From the IMG/VR virus record IMGVR_UViG_3300027834_000021, positions 1 through 34,926 of that record: 34,926 nucleotides of DNA, one strand, 5' to 3'. Positions 21,799 to 28,174 of the stretch are shown one piece after another. The position numbers were made by a program, and so were the translations under genes. Source of the DNA: a virus. The notes beneath the pieces are model-generated. The model ran no database searches. It saw nothing but the letters and a program-made list of their open reading frames with translations, and was not told where the DNA came from. The stretch's first letter is position 1. Every line of letters starts with the position of its first letter.

Positions 21799-22050
21799 AT
21801 GAACATGCAATTTCGAATCGACCACATGCTATGGTTACTCATGGTACTAACAATTATCACCATGGGCTTCATGGGCTTCGCTGGTGAAGTCGCGGTTACA
21901 ATCATCTTGGGACTTAACGTTTACTGGATAGCCTTTTATCTGAATGTGTTCTTTAAAGCGACCAATCAGAACCCACCGAAGGTTGTAGTCAAGAAGAAAA
22001 AGGATTTCCGTAAGAAAATGAAGGATGCAGCAAAGAGGAAAGACAAATGA
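21799..22050 (+). CDS. Candidate holin, 83 aa, two membrane helices
   Basis: Start at MNMQFRIDHMLW, with GAGGGCAAGAT upstream; a longer start lies inside the polymerase gene. Two hydrophobic segments (about 9-27 and 30-52) and a strongly basic tail (KKKKDFRKKMKDAAKRKDK) fit a class II-type holin. It lies three genes upstream of the endolysin. Other two-helix membrane proteins at 26288 and 29095 compete for this role. Confidence 0.5.
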   Translation: MNMQFRIDHMLWLLMVLTIITMGFMGFAGEVAVTIILGLNVYWIAFYLNVFFKATNQNPPKVVVKKKKDFRKKMKDAAKRKDK

Positions 22051-22163
22051 GAAAAGCATTTCACAAAGCGTGTGAGTCATTGTTTTACTTCACATTTTAC
22101 ATGGTAGGCTGTGGTCTAGTCATTGGTATGTTCGTTACCTCTGGTTACATACTGGCTCAATAA
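22047..22163 (+). CDS. Small membrane protein, 38 aa
   Basis: Starts MRKAFHKACESLFYFTFYMV with one hydrophobic segment to the end (GCGLVIGMFVTSGYILA). ATGA overlap with the preceding holin candidate suggests it is a partner (antiholin-like), which is inference. Its stop lies in palindrome copy 10. Confidence 0.55.
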   Translation: MRKAFHKACESLFYFTFYMVGCGLVIGMFVTSGYILAQ

Positions 22164-22184
22164 CAGACACTGTCGGATATTGAC
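22156..22184. repeat. 29-bp palindromic element, copy 10
   Basis: The half-sites are CTCAATAACAGACA and TGTCGGATATTGAC around a central C. It precedes a terminator and a phage promoter rather than a start codon. Confidence 0.9.
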
Positions 22185-22187
22185 ACT

Positions 22188-22219
22188 AAGCCCTGACCTT
22201 AATCGGTTGGGGCTTTTTT
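22188..22219 (+). terminator. Rho-independent terminator after the polymerase operon
   Basis: AAGCCC/GGGCTT stem with an inner TGACC/GGTT extension, followed by TTTTTT. It closes the polymerase-holin unit and stands directly before the next promoter. Confidence 0.88.
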
Positions 22220-22223
22220 GCGT

Positions 22224-22243
22224 TTACACCCTTATGACAAGAG
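22224..22243 (+). promoter_or_regulatory. Phage promoter, rightward, ahead of the endolysin unit
   Basis: TTACACCCTTATGACAAGAG, with predicted start at the G at 22236, 38 nt before the ATG at 22274. Directly follows a terminator, as expected for the head of a new unit. Confidence 0.65.
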
Positions 22244-22273
22244 AATTTCAATTAATTTAACGAGGGTAGAATT

Positions 22274-22624
22274 ATGAAAGAGAATACAAAGTGTAACCTT
22301 TTCCTTGCCATCCTATTTACAGCTTTAATAGGCTGCTTATTCTTCGGTGCTGGCACAGCTCGGGCTGAACATCCAGATAATGAGTGTATGGAACTGCTCA
22401 CTGAAAACCCGCAACAATGGGGTGAAGAAGCTAACAGTTACTTGGAAGATATTTATCCAGAGTATGTTGTAGCCGCAACAACCAAACCAGAACTCCAACA
22501 AGCTGTATCTAGTTTACTGGTTAGAGCGTGTAATGACCTTGGCGACCTTGAAATGGCTGTTGATTTAGTTGTTGAAATGTCTAGTGCAGTTGTATTTGAT
22601 TTAGATGAAGAGGTATCACCATAA
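22274..22624 (+). CDS. Secreted periplasmic protein, 116 aa
   Basis: GAGGG lies upstream of the ATG. The N-terminus (MKENTKCNLFLAILFTALIG…TARA|EH) is a Sec signal peptide with an ARA cleavage site near residue 31. The mature part is acidic and helical with two Cys residues that could form a disulfide. It lies immediately before the endolysin and shares a base with its ATG. It could regulate or assist lysis; no family recognised. Confidence 0.7.
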   Translation: MKENTKCNLFLAILFTALIGCLFFGAGTARAEHPDNECMELLTENPQQWGEEANSYLEDIYPEYVVAATTKPELQQAVSSLLVRACNDLGDLEMAVDLVVEMSSAVVFDLDEEVSP

Positions 22625-23157
22625 TGTTTGATTCTTTAAACCAATTCTTAGATACACATCGTGTAACTCTTCTAGTTGCACTCGCTTTCTTACTTGGCTT
22701 AGTCGCAGGTCATCGTTATGAACCTCTTCAAGCCTCACAATATCCTACTTATGACCTCGAAGCTGAAAAGGCTTGTGTCACTCAGGCTGTCTTCCATGAA
22801 GCCCGTGGTGAGCCTGTGAAGGGCTGGGATTTAGTCATCGCAAGTGCTCAGACGAGAGCCCTTGACCCTCATTGGAAAGCCGATACACTTTGTGGTGTTA
22901 TCTACCAATCCGAACAATATAGTTTCACCTTGCACGATGATGAAGTATTACGTCAGCGTGAGTTGAAAGATTTCGAAAAATTTAAAATCATTGAAGACTA
23001 CGTGGATTCCACATGGGGTCTTAAGGATGTCGGGGAGTTCAATGGGGTTAACCATTATCTTCGATGTGATGTTCGTAAAACTGTCGCCCACAAATGGTGG
23101 AAAGGCATGAAATTTTTAGGGCAAGTAGGAGCCCACTGTTTCTACAAAGGGTACTAA
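22624..23157 (+). CDS. Endolysin: SleB/CwlJ-type cell wall hydrolase with an N-terminal anchor, 177 aa
   Basis: One hydrophobic helix at about residues 14-29 is followed by a SleB-like hydrolase domain: QAVFHEARGE with the signature Glu59, YQSEQYSF, NGVNHYL and the C-terminal MKFLGQVGAHCFYKGY. SleB-family enzymes cut the peptidoglycan glycan strand. The weakly hydrophobic, Gly/Ala-containing N-terminal helix could work as a signal-arrest-release segment, exporting the enzyme by Sec and holding it inactive until the membrane is depolarised. Confidence 0.85.
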   Translation: MFDSLNQFLDTHRVTLLVALAFLLGLVAGHRYEPLQASQYPTYDLEAEKACVTQAVFHEARGEPVKGWDLVIASAQTRALDPHWKADTLCGVIYQSEQYSFTLHDDEVLRQRELKDFEKFKIIEDYVDSTWGLKDVGEFNGVNHYLRCDVRKTVAHKWWKGMKFLGQVGAHCFYKGY

Positions 23158-23784
23158 ATGTTAAACATGATTCGTGGAGACACCATTTACTGTCAAGCTG
23201 TAGATGGCGAGTTTTTCTTTAAAGGTAATCGTATCGTGCGTAACCCTGTCGCGGATAGTGATGGGGATATTCAGGTCTACTGTGATAACGGTAATGACTG
23301 GTTTTACGTACCTTTGAAGTGTATTGATAGCCATTTTTCGAACGGCTTTAAATCAGCTCCACCTCCAACTGGTAAAACAACTGACTTAGGTGAAGCTTTC
23401 TGTCAAGCTTTCGCTGAACTTCCGGCACAAGCTGCCATCATTGATACATTAAGTATCACCGAACAATTGCAAAAGGAACTACCAATGGCTAACTCTGTAG
23501 GCTGCACAAATTCACAACGTCGCACACTTAATCTTGTACTAATCGATGATGATGCGGGTCTTGAAGATGAAGACTCAATTGTTGGTTCATACACGTGCAT
23601 CACTTCTGACTCAGATTCAGTAGCAATCAATCAGCTAGTATCTGAAGGTAAAGTGACACGTGATATCGACAAGCACAACAAAAAGCGTGTTGAAATCGTG
23701 AACAAAGATATTCTTAACCGAACTGGTAATACTGCAAACCTATTACCTATCAAGTTAAAAGATTTACGTTTCGAAGTAAAATAA
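23158..23784 (+). CDS. Hypothetical protein, 208 aa
   Basis: Starts MLNMIRGDTIYCQAVDGEFF at the base after the endolysin stop. N-terminal half beta-rich; the C-terminal part has DNKDILNRTGN-like polar helices. No signal peptide, membrane segment or catalytic motif. Probably co-transcribed with the lysis genes. Confidence 0.7.
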   Translation: MLNMIRGDTIYCQAVDGEFFFKGNRIVRNPVADSDGDIQVYCDNGNDWFYVPLKCIDSHFSNGFKSAPPPTGKTTDLGEAFCQAFAELPAQAAIIDTLSITEQLQKELPMANSVGCTNSQRRTLNLVLIDDDAGLEDEDSIVGSYTCITSDSDSVAINQLVSEGKVTRDIDKHNKKRVEIVNKDILNRTGNTANLLPIKLKDLRFEVK

Positions 23785-23789
23785 GTGTG

Positions 23790-23808
23790 ATTACACCCTT
23801 ATGAAGAG
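23790..23808 (+). promoter_or_regulatory. Phage promoter, rightward
   Basis: ATTACACCCTTATGAAGAG, with predicted start G 23803, identical over 22 nt to the copy at 25158. It precedes palindrome copy 11, which would lie in the 5' leader about 20 nt into the transcript. Confidence 0.68.
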
Positions 23809-23824
23809 AAAGTTTAGCGGCACT

Positions 23825-23853
23825 GTCAATATCAGACAGTGTCGCATTTTGAC
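23825..23853. repeat. 29-bp palindromic element, copy 11
   Basis: The half-sites are GTCAATATCAGACA and TGTCGCATTTTGAC around a central G. It ends 16 nt before the ATG at 23870 and lies just downstream of a promoter, where a bound protein would block early elongation. Confidence 0.88.
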
Positions 23854-23869
23854 ACTAGAGGGTAAAGTT

Positions 23870-24478
23870 ATGAAAGTAGATGAAAATAGTAATATTGTAG
23901 GTGTCCTACAATCAATCAATGCTGGTAATCACGACACAGTGTGTCAAGCTATTCGTGATGCTATGCCGGACAACTTCTTCTCGACGCTTCTACATGATGG
24001 TCGTGAATGTACCACAGATGGCGTTCAATTCGTGGAGCTAAAGACTCCCTTGAACGGTCTTGACTACCTTGTGTATCCCCAAGTAATCGAGATTCCACAA
24101 GAGGGATTCTACGCTGAAATCTTAGCGGAAGACTTTAAGACCTGTCTAGAAAACGCGGGTGTTATCATCGCTACCCTTGGGCATCCCATGAGTGACTTGG
24201 GATTATGGGTACGTCTTATCTGTATTCGTTTCAATGTCAATATTTTAGACAGTAGCCAACCACTATTGGATGCTGTCAATGTAGCCCTTCAAACAGTTCT
24301 TGAATTAGATAAAACTGGTTGTTGGTTAGTGAACGCTTGTCTGCACCACTGTGCTCAAGTAGAGCACTCCACGTACCAAGAAGTTATGGAAGCGTACACT
24401 TCTTGGACAGACGATGAACAAACTGAATTCATTCAGAACACATCAATCGCAATGGGTTTCCAAATCGAAGAGGGTTAA
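23870..24478 (+). CDS. Hypothetical protein, 202 aa
   Basis: Start at MKVDENSNIVGVLQ with GAGGG 7 nt upstream; a longer in-frame start would read through the palindrome. Soluble and acidic, mixed helix and strand, several Cys residues (CLENAG, CIRFNV, CWLVNACLHHCAQ). No family recognised. Confidence 0.72.
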   Translation: MKVDENSNIVGVLQSINAGNHDTVCQAIRDAMPDNFFSTLLHDGRECTTDGVQFVELKTPLNGLDYLVYPQVIEIPQEGFYAEILAEDFKTCLENAGVIIATLGHPMSDLGLWVRLICIRFNVNILDSSQPLLDAVNVALQTVLELDKTGCWLVNACLHHCAQVEHSTYQEVMEAYTSWTDDEQTEFIQNTSIAMGFQIEEG

Positions 24479-24481
24479 ATC

Positions 24482-24658
24482 ATGCCAGTATCAAATAAGC
24501 CACGTCATAAGCGTAATGTAAGCGTAGAAAATTCAGTTGCACGTACAGAAGGTGCGTCCAAGATTCTCAAGCTGATTTCATCGGCTACTCAGGGTGATGT
24601 ATTAGCAGTGCCACGTACAGTGCAGCACATGTTATCTTACCACAATCAGCAAATCTAA
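24482..24658 (+). CDS. Small basic protein, 58 aa
   Basis: Starts MPVSNKPRHKRNVSVENSVA, with GAGGG upstream. Basic N-terminus, helical C-terminus (TVQHMLSYHNQQI). Its last base is the first base of the next ATG. Confidence 0.6.
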   Translation: MPVSNKPRHKRNVSVENSVARTEGASKILKLISSATQGDVLAVPRTVQHMLSYHNQQI

Positions 24659-24711
24659 TGGTCAGCCTTATGTTGTTCATCCTCATTATTTGGTTTCTCA
24701 CCAAGGAGTAA
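24658..24711 (+). CDS. Tiny membrane peptide, 17 aa
   Basis: Sequence MVSLMLFILIIWFLTKE, one short hydrophobic helix, with TAATG coupling to the previous gene. Support is positional only. Confidence 0.35.
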   Translation: MVSLMLFILIIWFLTKE

Positions 24712-24713
24712 CT

Positions 24714-24860
24714 ATGCTTCAGGAAACTTATTTGAATATCAGTGATACCGCTGCTATTCGTGCTTTTCACGCCACTGCTGCACACCGTGGTATTCGTATT
24801 CGTCGCTTCTCGTTAGAGCGTAGCGGTCGTCAAGTCACCATCCGTCAGAAGGTAGCTTAA
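24714..24860 (+). CDS. Small basic protein, 48 aa
   Basis: Starts MLQETYLNISDTAAIRAFHA, with AAGGAG upstream. Very Arg-rich C-terminal half (RGIRIRRFSLERSGRQ), suggesting nucleic-acid binding. Confidence 0.6.
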   Translation: MLQETYLNISDTAAIRAFHATAAHRGIRIRRFSLERSGRQVTIRQKVA

Positions 24861-24861
24861 T

Positions 24862-25047
24862 ATGCAATTTGCAACTCAGCACATCAAGGTCAAAGGCAAG
24901 GGTGGATATTCGTTCCATCGTCAAGGCGATACTACATGGAAGACCGACGGTAAAGGCATTCCTTTCGAAGTTACCAAACACGCTTCAGTAGCTGCGGCTG
25001 CTAAAGATATGAACGAACGTAACCAATCAGGCGCGGGTGGTGCATAA
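24862..25047 (+). CDS. Small basic protein, 61 aa
   Basis: Starts MQFATQHIKVKGKGGYSFHR. Basic beta-strand N-terminus (KVKGKGGYSFHRQGDTTWKT) and an Ala-rich helix. Overlaps the next ATG by one base. Confidence 0.6.
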   Translation: MQFATQHIKVKGKGGYSFHRQGDTTWKTDGKGIPFEVTKHASVAAAAKDMNERNQSGAGGA

Positions 25048-25157
25048 TGGAAGCTACTTTTATTGTTCCAGTGCTGCTCTTGGGCGCACTTATTGTTTAC
25101 AAAGTTTGGGGTGTGATTATAGCTAGCAAGAAGGAATTACAAGACAAGGAATGGTAA
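25047..25157 (+). CDS. Small membrane protein, 36 aa
   Basis: Starts MEATFIVPVLLLGALIVYKV, one membrane helix and a charged tail (SKKELQDKEW). Ends one base before the phage promoter that opens the RNA island. Confidence 0.55.
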   Translation: MEATFIVPVLLLGALIVYKVWGVIIASKKELQDKEW

Positions 25158-25177
25158 TTACACCCTTATGAAGAGAA
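25158..25177 (+). promoter_or_regulatory. Phage promoter, rightward, opening the right RNA island
   Basis: TTACACCCTTATGAAGAGAA, with predicted start at the G at 25170. The first gene downstream begins 595 nt later, so the immediate product is untranslated RNA. Confidence 0.7.
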
Positions 25178-25745
25178 AGTTAACCTAAAAGGTAAATCTC
25201 ATGTAAGAATGTAAGGCTATAAGCCACCTCCGATACTTAAGATAAGAATTCAGTAGTTCCCTAGATTGAGCCTAGGGGACTCCTGTGAGAATCCTTAGAC
25301 AATACTTTAACTATCCCTAAATAGTGCCAGTATGCAGACTTCGTGACTTACTCATAAATTTCACGAGGGTTCTCTCAGGAGTCATATTGACTTCACTGTG
25401 TCAATTCAGACATCATTAGGTGTATGAACCACAGGTGCTCTTTAACAATAAGATGGGAACCAAACTCCTCTAAAGTAAGGTATATCATCAATCAGTAACA
25501 CTGGATAAAACTGAAAGAGACTCGACGTAGGTCGGTGAGCGAAAACAGGCATAGTGTGAAATAACACACCTCTCTTAAACCAGTGCTGCTCATTAAGTAC
25601 ATTCGACACATCAATATTCAATAGGACGGAAGCGCCTAAGGTTATTGTACGAGTGTATTTAATGAGCGGTCGTATTCATCACCGCCAACCTGTAATGTGG
25701 CTCTTTGGCGAGAGTCAAGCTAGCGGGTGTGGTGAAAAGTTCCGC
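25170..25745 (+). ncRNA. Large structured RNA, 5' part of the right island
   Basis: About 575 nt without a gene but with nested helices. CCCTAG 25259-25264/CTAGGG 25272-25277. A 13-bp helix GACTCCTG+GAGAA 25278-25291/25370-25383 encloses ACTAT/ATAGT (25310-25325) and CTTCGTGA/TCACGAGG (25339-25346/25361-25368). ATTGAC/GTCAAT 25386-25391/25400-25405. CACTGG/CCAGTG 25499-25504/25580-25585 encloses AAGAGA/TCTCTT. An 18-bp helix with two G-U pairs lies at 25588-25605/25650-25667, with inner CAATA/TATTG and TAGG/CCTA. GGCTCT/AGAGTC is near 25700-25717. It is promoter-proximal and holds an exact boxA. Confidence 0.75.
25436..25449 (+). promoter_or_regulatory. rrn-type boxA inside the structured RNA
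   Basis: TGCTCTTTAACAAT is identical to the E. coli rRNA-operon boxA as I know it. BoxA RNA binds NusB-S10 and makes host polymerase resistant to Rho, which matters for long untranslated RNAs. Its presence suggests that host polymerase also transcribes the island. Confidence 0.7.
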
Positions 25746-25764
25746 AACTTATTTAGGAGTCATT

Positions 25765-26061
25765 ATGACTGACCGTGAAAAGATTCAAATCCTTAGAAGC
25801 TGTACCTTACAAGTCGGGCATACCGATGGACAGCCATTTGAAAAAGGATGTGTCACCGTTTGTTCCGGTCGAAGTTACGACTTGTTTGCCATCGGGGAGA
25901 TTCAGGAAATTATGAATCACTTCAATAGCATGGCAGCCTTCGGCAGCATTCCGTCACCCACTGACAGATTCGTATATCGTATGTTTCAAGACAACGGTAT
26001 CATCACAGCTTTCGCATATCTAGGCGACTGCATGAATGCTGAAGATAGAGAAGAAATTTAG
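25765..26061 (+). CDS. Hypothetical protein, 98 aa, within the RNA island
   Basis: Start at MTDREKIQILRSCTLQ with TTAGGAGTCATT upstream; an earlier in-frame ATG (25705) falls in structured RNA. Soluble, mixed helix and strand (FAIGEIQEIMNHFNSMAAFG), no motif recognised. Its TAG stop ends on the first base of the following tRNA. Confidence 0.72.
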   Translation: MTDREKIQILRSCTLQVGHTDGQPFEKGCVTVCSGRSYDLFAIGEIQEIMNHFNSMAAFGSIPSPTDRFVYRMFQDNGIITAFAYLGDCMNAEDREEI

Positions 26062-26136
26062 GATAGGTAGCTCAGTTGGGAGAGCATCCCCCTCATACGG
26101 GGACGGTCGCTGGTTCGAGTCCAGCTCTATCCACCA
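26061..26136 (+). tRNA. tRNA with CAU anticodon (elongator Met, or Ile2)
   Basis: Complete cloverleaf with encoded CCA: acceptor GGATAGG/TCTATCC, D-arm GCTC-AGTTGGGA-GAGC, anticodon stem TCCCC/GGGGA with loop CTCATAC, T-arm GCTGG-TTCGAGT-CCAGC. It lacks the initiator marks seen in the CAU tRNA at 8226-8302. Whether C34 is modified to lysidine (Ile) cannot be read from sequence. Its 5' G is the last base of the upstream stop codon. Confidence 0.95.
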
Positions 26137-26142
26137 AACAAA

Positions 26143-26273
26143 CGGGAAGTAACTGGTAATTATCATCCAGCTTGGCTAGGACGGTACTTTGGTTCACCAC
26201 GCATAGGTGGTTCTGAGGTGTGCGTTCGTGGAGTCATAATAGATGGAGGTGTGAAATCCTCCCTTCCCGACCA
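26143..26273 (+). ncRNA. 131-nt tRNA-like RNA ending in ACCA
   Basis: CGGGAAG (26143-26149) pairs perfectly with CTTCCCG (26263-26269), followed by A and CCA. Directly inside is GGAGG-TGTGAAAT-CCTCC (26245-26262), in the position of a T-arm but with an 8-nt loop. CTGG/CCAG after the 5' strand resembles a D-stem. The intervening about 75 nt, including an ACCAC/GTGGT hairpin, is too long for a normal anticodon and variable region, and no canonical anticodon loop was found. It could be a tRNA with an insertion, or a dedicated tRNA-like RNA. Confidence 0.55.
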
Positions 26274-26287
26274 AACAGGAGCAATTT

Positions 26288-26524
26288 ATGGAATGGCTTA
26301 TAGCTTTTCTAGTAAGTTTCGTAGGCGTAGGTCTGCGAGGGCTCCAAACGCACAACATAGTAGATGGTAATTTCAAAGCTGCTGGTATAACCAGTGTCCT
26401 CATGGGAACCACAAATGTCGCCATGATAGGTCTAGTAGCTGCTGACCCGTACTATGTAGCAATACCTGTAATCGTCGGGAGTACCTTGGGTGTACTCACA
26501 TCAATGTGGTGGAAAAGACGATAA
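26288..26524 (+). CDS. Phage membrane protein, 78 aa, within the RNA island
   Basis: Starts MEWLIAFLVSFVGVGLRGLQ, with AGGAG 6 nt upstream. About two to three membrane segments (2-18, 30-50, 55-72) and a basic end WWKRR. Proteins with this VGVGLRGxQ…N…Y/F…AxxTS layout are common in tailed phages, as I recall, usually without assigned function. Holin-like roles are possible. Confidence 0.72.
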   Translation: MEWLIAFLVSFVGVGLRGLQTHNIVDGNFKAAGITSVLMGTTNVAMIGLVAADPYYVAIPVIVGSTLGVLTSMWWKRR

Positions 26525-26528
26525 GAAC

Positions 26529-27265
26529 AAGGCAGCGTTCCCTTATATCTCAGTAAGCAGCCCGTCAAACTCTTTGATTACTGTGGGAACCGCTGCAACC
26601 AAATTAGTGAACGGTGATGGATGCACCAATTCGAGAAAGTTCCTGTCCTCGTTCACTAGCTCAAACAATGGTTTCTTGAAGTCCACCTCCCTACTCTCAC
26701 GACTTCTTTATTCAGGGTAATTCCGAAAGAAACCCTCAAATTCTTATAGTGACGCCCAGCGGTGTCCTTCGAAATCCACCTCCTATAAGCACTAACCCTT
26801 CGGGGATTTGCCCAACGAGCTGAGTTAGTAGATAAGATGGCGAAAGCCCCAAACTCTAAGTGAGTCTTTTAATACTAGGCACTTAGAGCCCTTTGGAATG
26901 CCCGTGGAATCACACAGACGCCCTCACTGTGCCATGGGTATCCCAAAGGGCAGCCCTCCCCCTTGTTCCTAGCAACGCGACCGAATCTGGTTTGGCGCGT
27001 CGGGATGTATCAGCAATCAAACCAGTCAGATGTATCTCATGTCTAGTGGGCTTCTGAATGTCACCGTAAAAGTCTCCAAGGGTTCCCTGACGTATTCAGT
27101 GGTCTCAAAGATGACGCACGCGGTGGGATTCAGAAATCCTCTGGGTTTCCCTCCAAGTAAGACAGCCGATTCCTAGGGCTTTGTACAGGGAGCCGAAAGG
27201 CGAATGAAAGAGTGGATTTTAAATAATTCAGTGAACTCAGAATCTACGGGTTAACGCCCAATTTT
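26529..27265 (+). ncRNA. Large ornate non-coding RNA, about 740 nt
   Basis: No credible gene, but dense perfect helices. GCAGCG+TTCCC 26532-26542/26585-26596 (one bulge) encloses CAGTAA/TTACTG 26551-26556/26578-26583 and TCAAA/TTTGA. TAGTGAACG/CGTTCACTA 26605-26613/26650-26658. ACTAAC/GTTAGT 26791-26796/26824-26829 beside a UUCG hairpin. CTCTAAGTG/CACTTAGAG 26854-26862/26880-26888. GCCCTTTGG/CCAAAGGGC 26888-26896/26943-26951. CTGGTTTG/CAAACCAG 26987-26994/27018-27025. CTGAATGTCA/TGAC..ATTCAG 27054-27063/27088-27099. GGATT/AATCC near 27126-27139. GGGT/GCCC plus a T-rich tract near 27248-27270 may end it. It lies downstream of a tRNA and a tRNA-like element. Confidence 0.82.
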
Positions 27266-27292
27266 TATTTAGATAATGAGAAAAATCCATAA

Positions 27293-27796
27293 ATGTCAAT
27301 TATTAAAGGTGAAGTTTTATTCGCATCAACTGCTAGTGTAGATGATAAGTTCGGTCCACCGGGTAACTATTACGTTACATTGCTGGTAGACGAGGAAACG
27401 TTTGCAGACGCAGAAGCAGATGGTCTTAAATGTAAGCGCGGTGACTATAAAGGTACGCCACAACTTACAGTTAACCTGAAGCTGAAAGGCGGTGGTACAC
27501 GTCGTGACAATACGACTTATATCAATAAGCCAATTACTGTTGTAATTAAAACACCAGAAAACAGCAAGGCTCCTTATCAGGAGAAAGCCCACGATGAAAA
27601 TGGCGACGTATGTATGCGTCAAAAGGAACTCGTTCGTGGCTCATTAGTCCGTGTATCGTACAAAGCACGTGAGTGGACTATGATGGGTAAATCAGGCGTA
27701 GCGTTCGACCTTAAAGCCGTACAGGTTTTAGTTGAAGGTAGCGGTTCACAAGACCCAACCGACGAATTCGATGACGATGACGACGGTGACTTTTAA
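27293..27796 (+). CDS. Single-stranded DNA-binding protein, 167 aa
   Basis: Beta-rich OB-fold-like body (residues 1-140) starting MSIIKGEVLFASTASVDDKF, and a long acidic tail DEFDDDDDGDF ending in Phe. An acidic C-terminus with terminal Phe is the mark of T7 gp2.5-type SSBs and lets the protein contact polymerase and helicase. Length and placement among replication genes fit. It would coat single-stranded DNA during replication. Confidence 0.85.
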   Translation: MSIIKGEVLFASTASVDDKFGPPGNYYVTLLVDEETFADAEADGLKCKRGDYKGTPQLTVNLKLKGGGTRRDNTTYINKPITVVIKTPENSKAPYQEKAHDENGDVCMRQKELVRGSLVRVSYKAREWTMMGKSGVAFDLKAVQVLVEGSGSQDPTDEFDDDDDGDF

Positions 27797-27806
27797 GCAA
27801 TAATAC

Positions 27807-27843
27807 GGAATCCAATCACTGCGGTGGTTGGCTTCCTTTTTTT
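27807..27843 (+). terminator. Strong rho-independent terminator after SSB
   Basis: GGAA-CCAA-CAC and GTG-TTGG-TTCC form an 11-pair interrupted stem with a short loop, followed by seven T. It closes the SSB unit directly before palindrome copy 12. Confidence 0.92.
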
Positions 27844-27844
27844 A

Positions 27845-27873
27845 ATCAAAATCAGACAGTGTCGGTTATTGAC
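27845..27873. repeat. 29-bp palindromic element, copy 12
   Basis: The half-sites are ATCAAAATCAGACA and TGTCGGTTATTGAC around a central G. It ends 13 nt before the ATG at 27887 and directly follows the SSB terminator. Confidence 0.92.
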
Positions 27874-27886
27874 ACGGGAGCAAGTA

Positions 27887-28174
27887 ATGACTCAAGTGTT
27901 CGGTAGCCATGTTTTAGATAGAATAATTGTGGTTCACAATAAAAAATTCTACGCATATAATCATGCTTACAGTAAAGCTTTAAATCTGTTCACAGAAGAA
28001 CAGTGGGTTAAACAATCAGGTAACGCTATGTGTGAACAGACACAAAGCCGTGCCATTAATGTACTGACAGCATATGACGTGGAGAAATTACATGAATTTC
28101 AAACAGAACCTAATCATCAATATCTTCTTTATCGCAGCAGCTATTATAGCGCTCTCCTTCCCTTTACAGGTTAG
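27887..28174 (+). CDS. Hypothetical protein, 95 aa
   Basis: Start at MTQVFGSHVLDRIIVVHNKK, with GGGAG upstream after palindrome copy 12. Soluble and basic, mixed fold. The last 28 codons overlap the signal-peptide region of the next gene in another frame, an unusually long overlap (83 nt), so its C-terminus may have been extended by read-through of a lost stop. Confidence 0.6.
   Translation: MTQVFGSHVLDRIIVVHNKKFYAYNHAYSKALNLFTEEQWVKQSGNAMCEQTQSRAINVLTAYDVEKLHEFQTEPNHQYLLYRSSYYSALLPFTG

Noticed and set aside
26540-26690. A possible leftward frame of about 45-50 aa (starting GTG, containing KKPLFELVNEDRNFLEL) inside the structured RNA
   Set aside because: It has only a GTG start overlapping its own possible ribosome-binding site and opposes all neighbours. 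The same bases form long perfect helices (26532-26596 and 26605-26658), which explain the apparent coding pattern better.
26490-26720. Rightward frame of 76 aa
   Set aside because: It starts inside the 78-aa membrane gene in another frame, has no ribosome-binding site, and most of it lies in the structured RNA.
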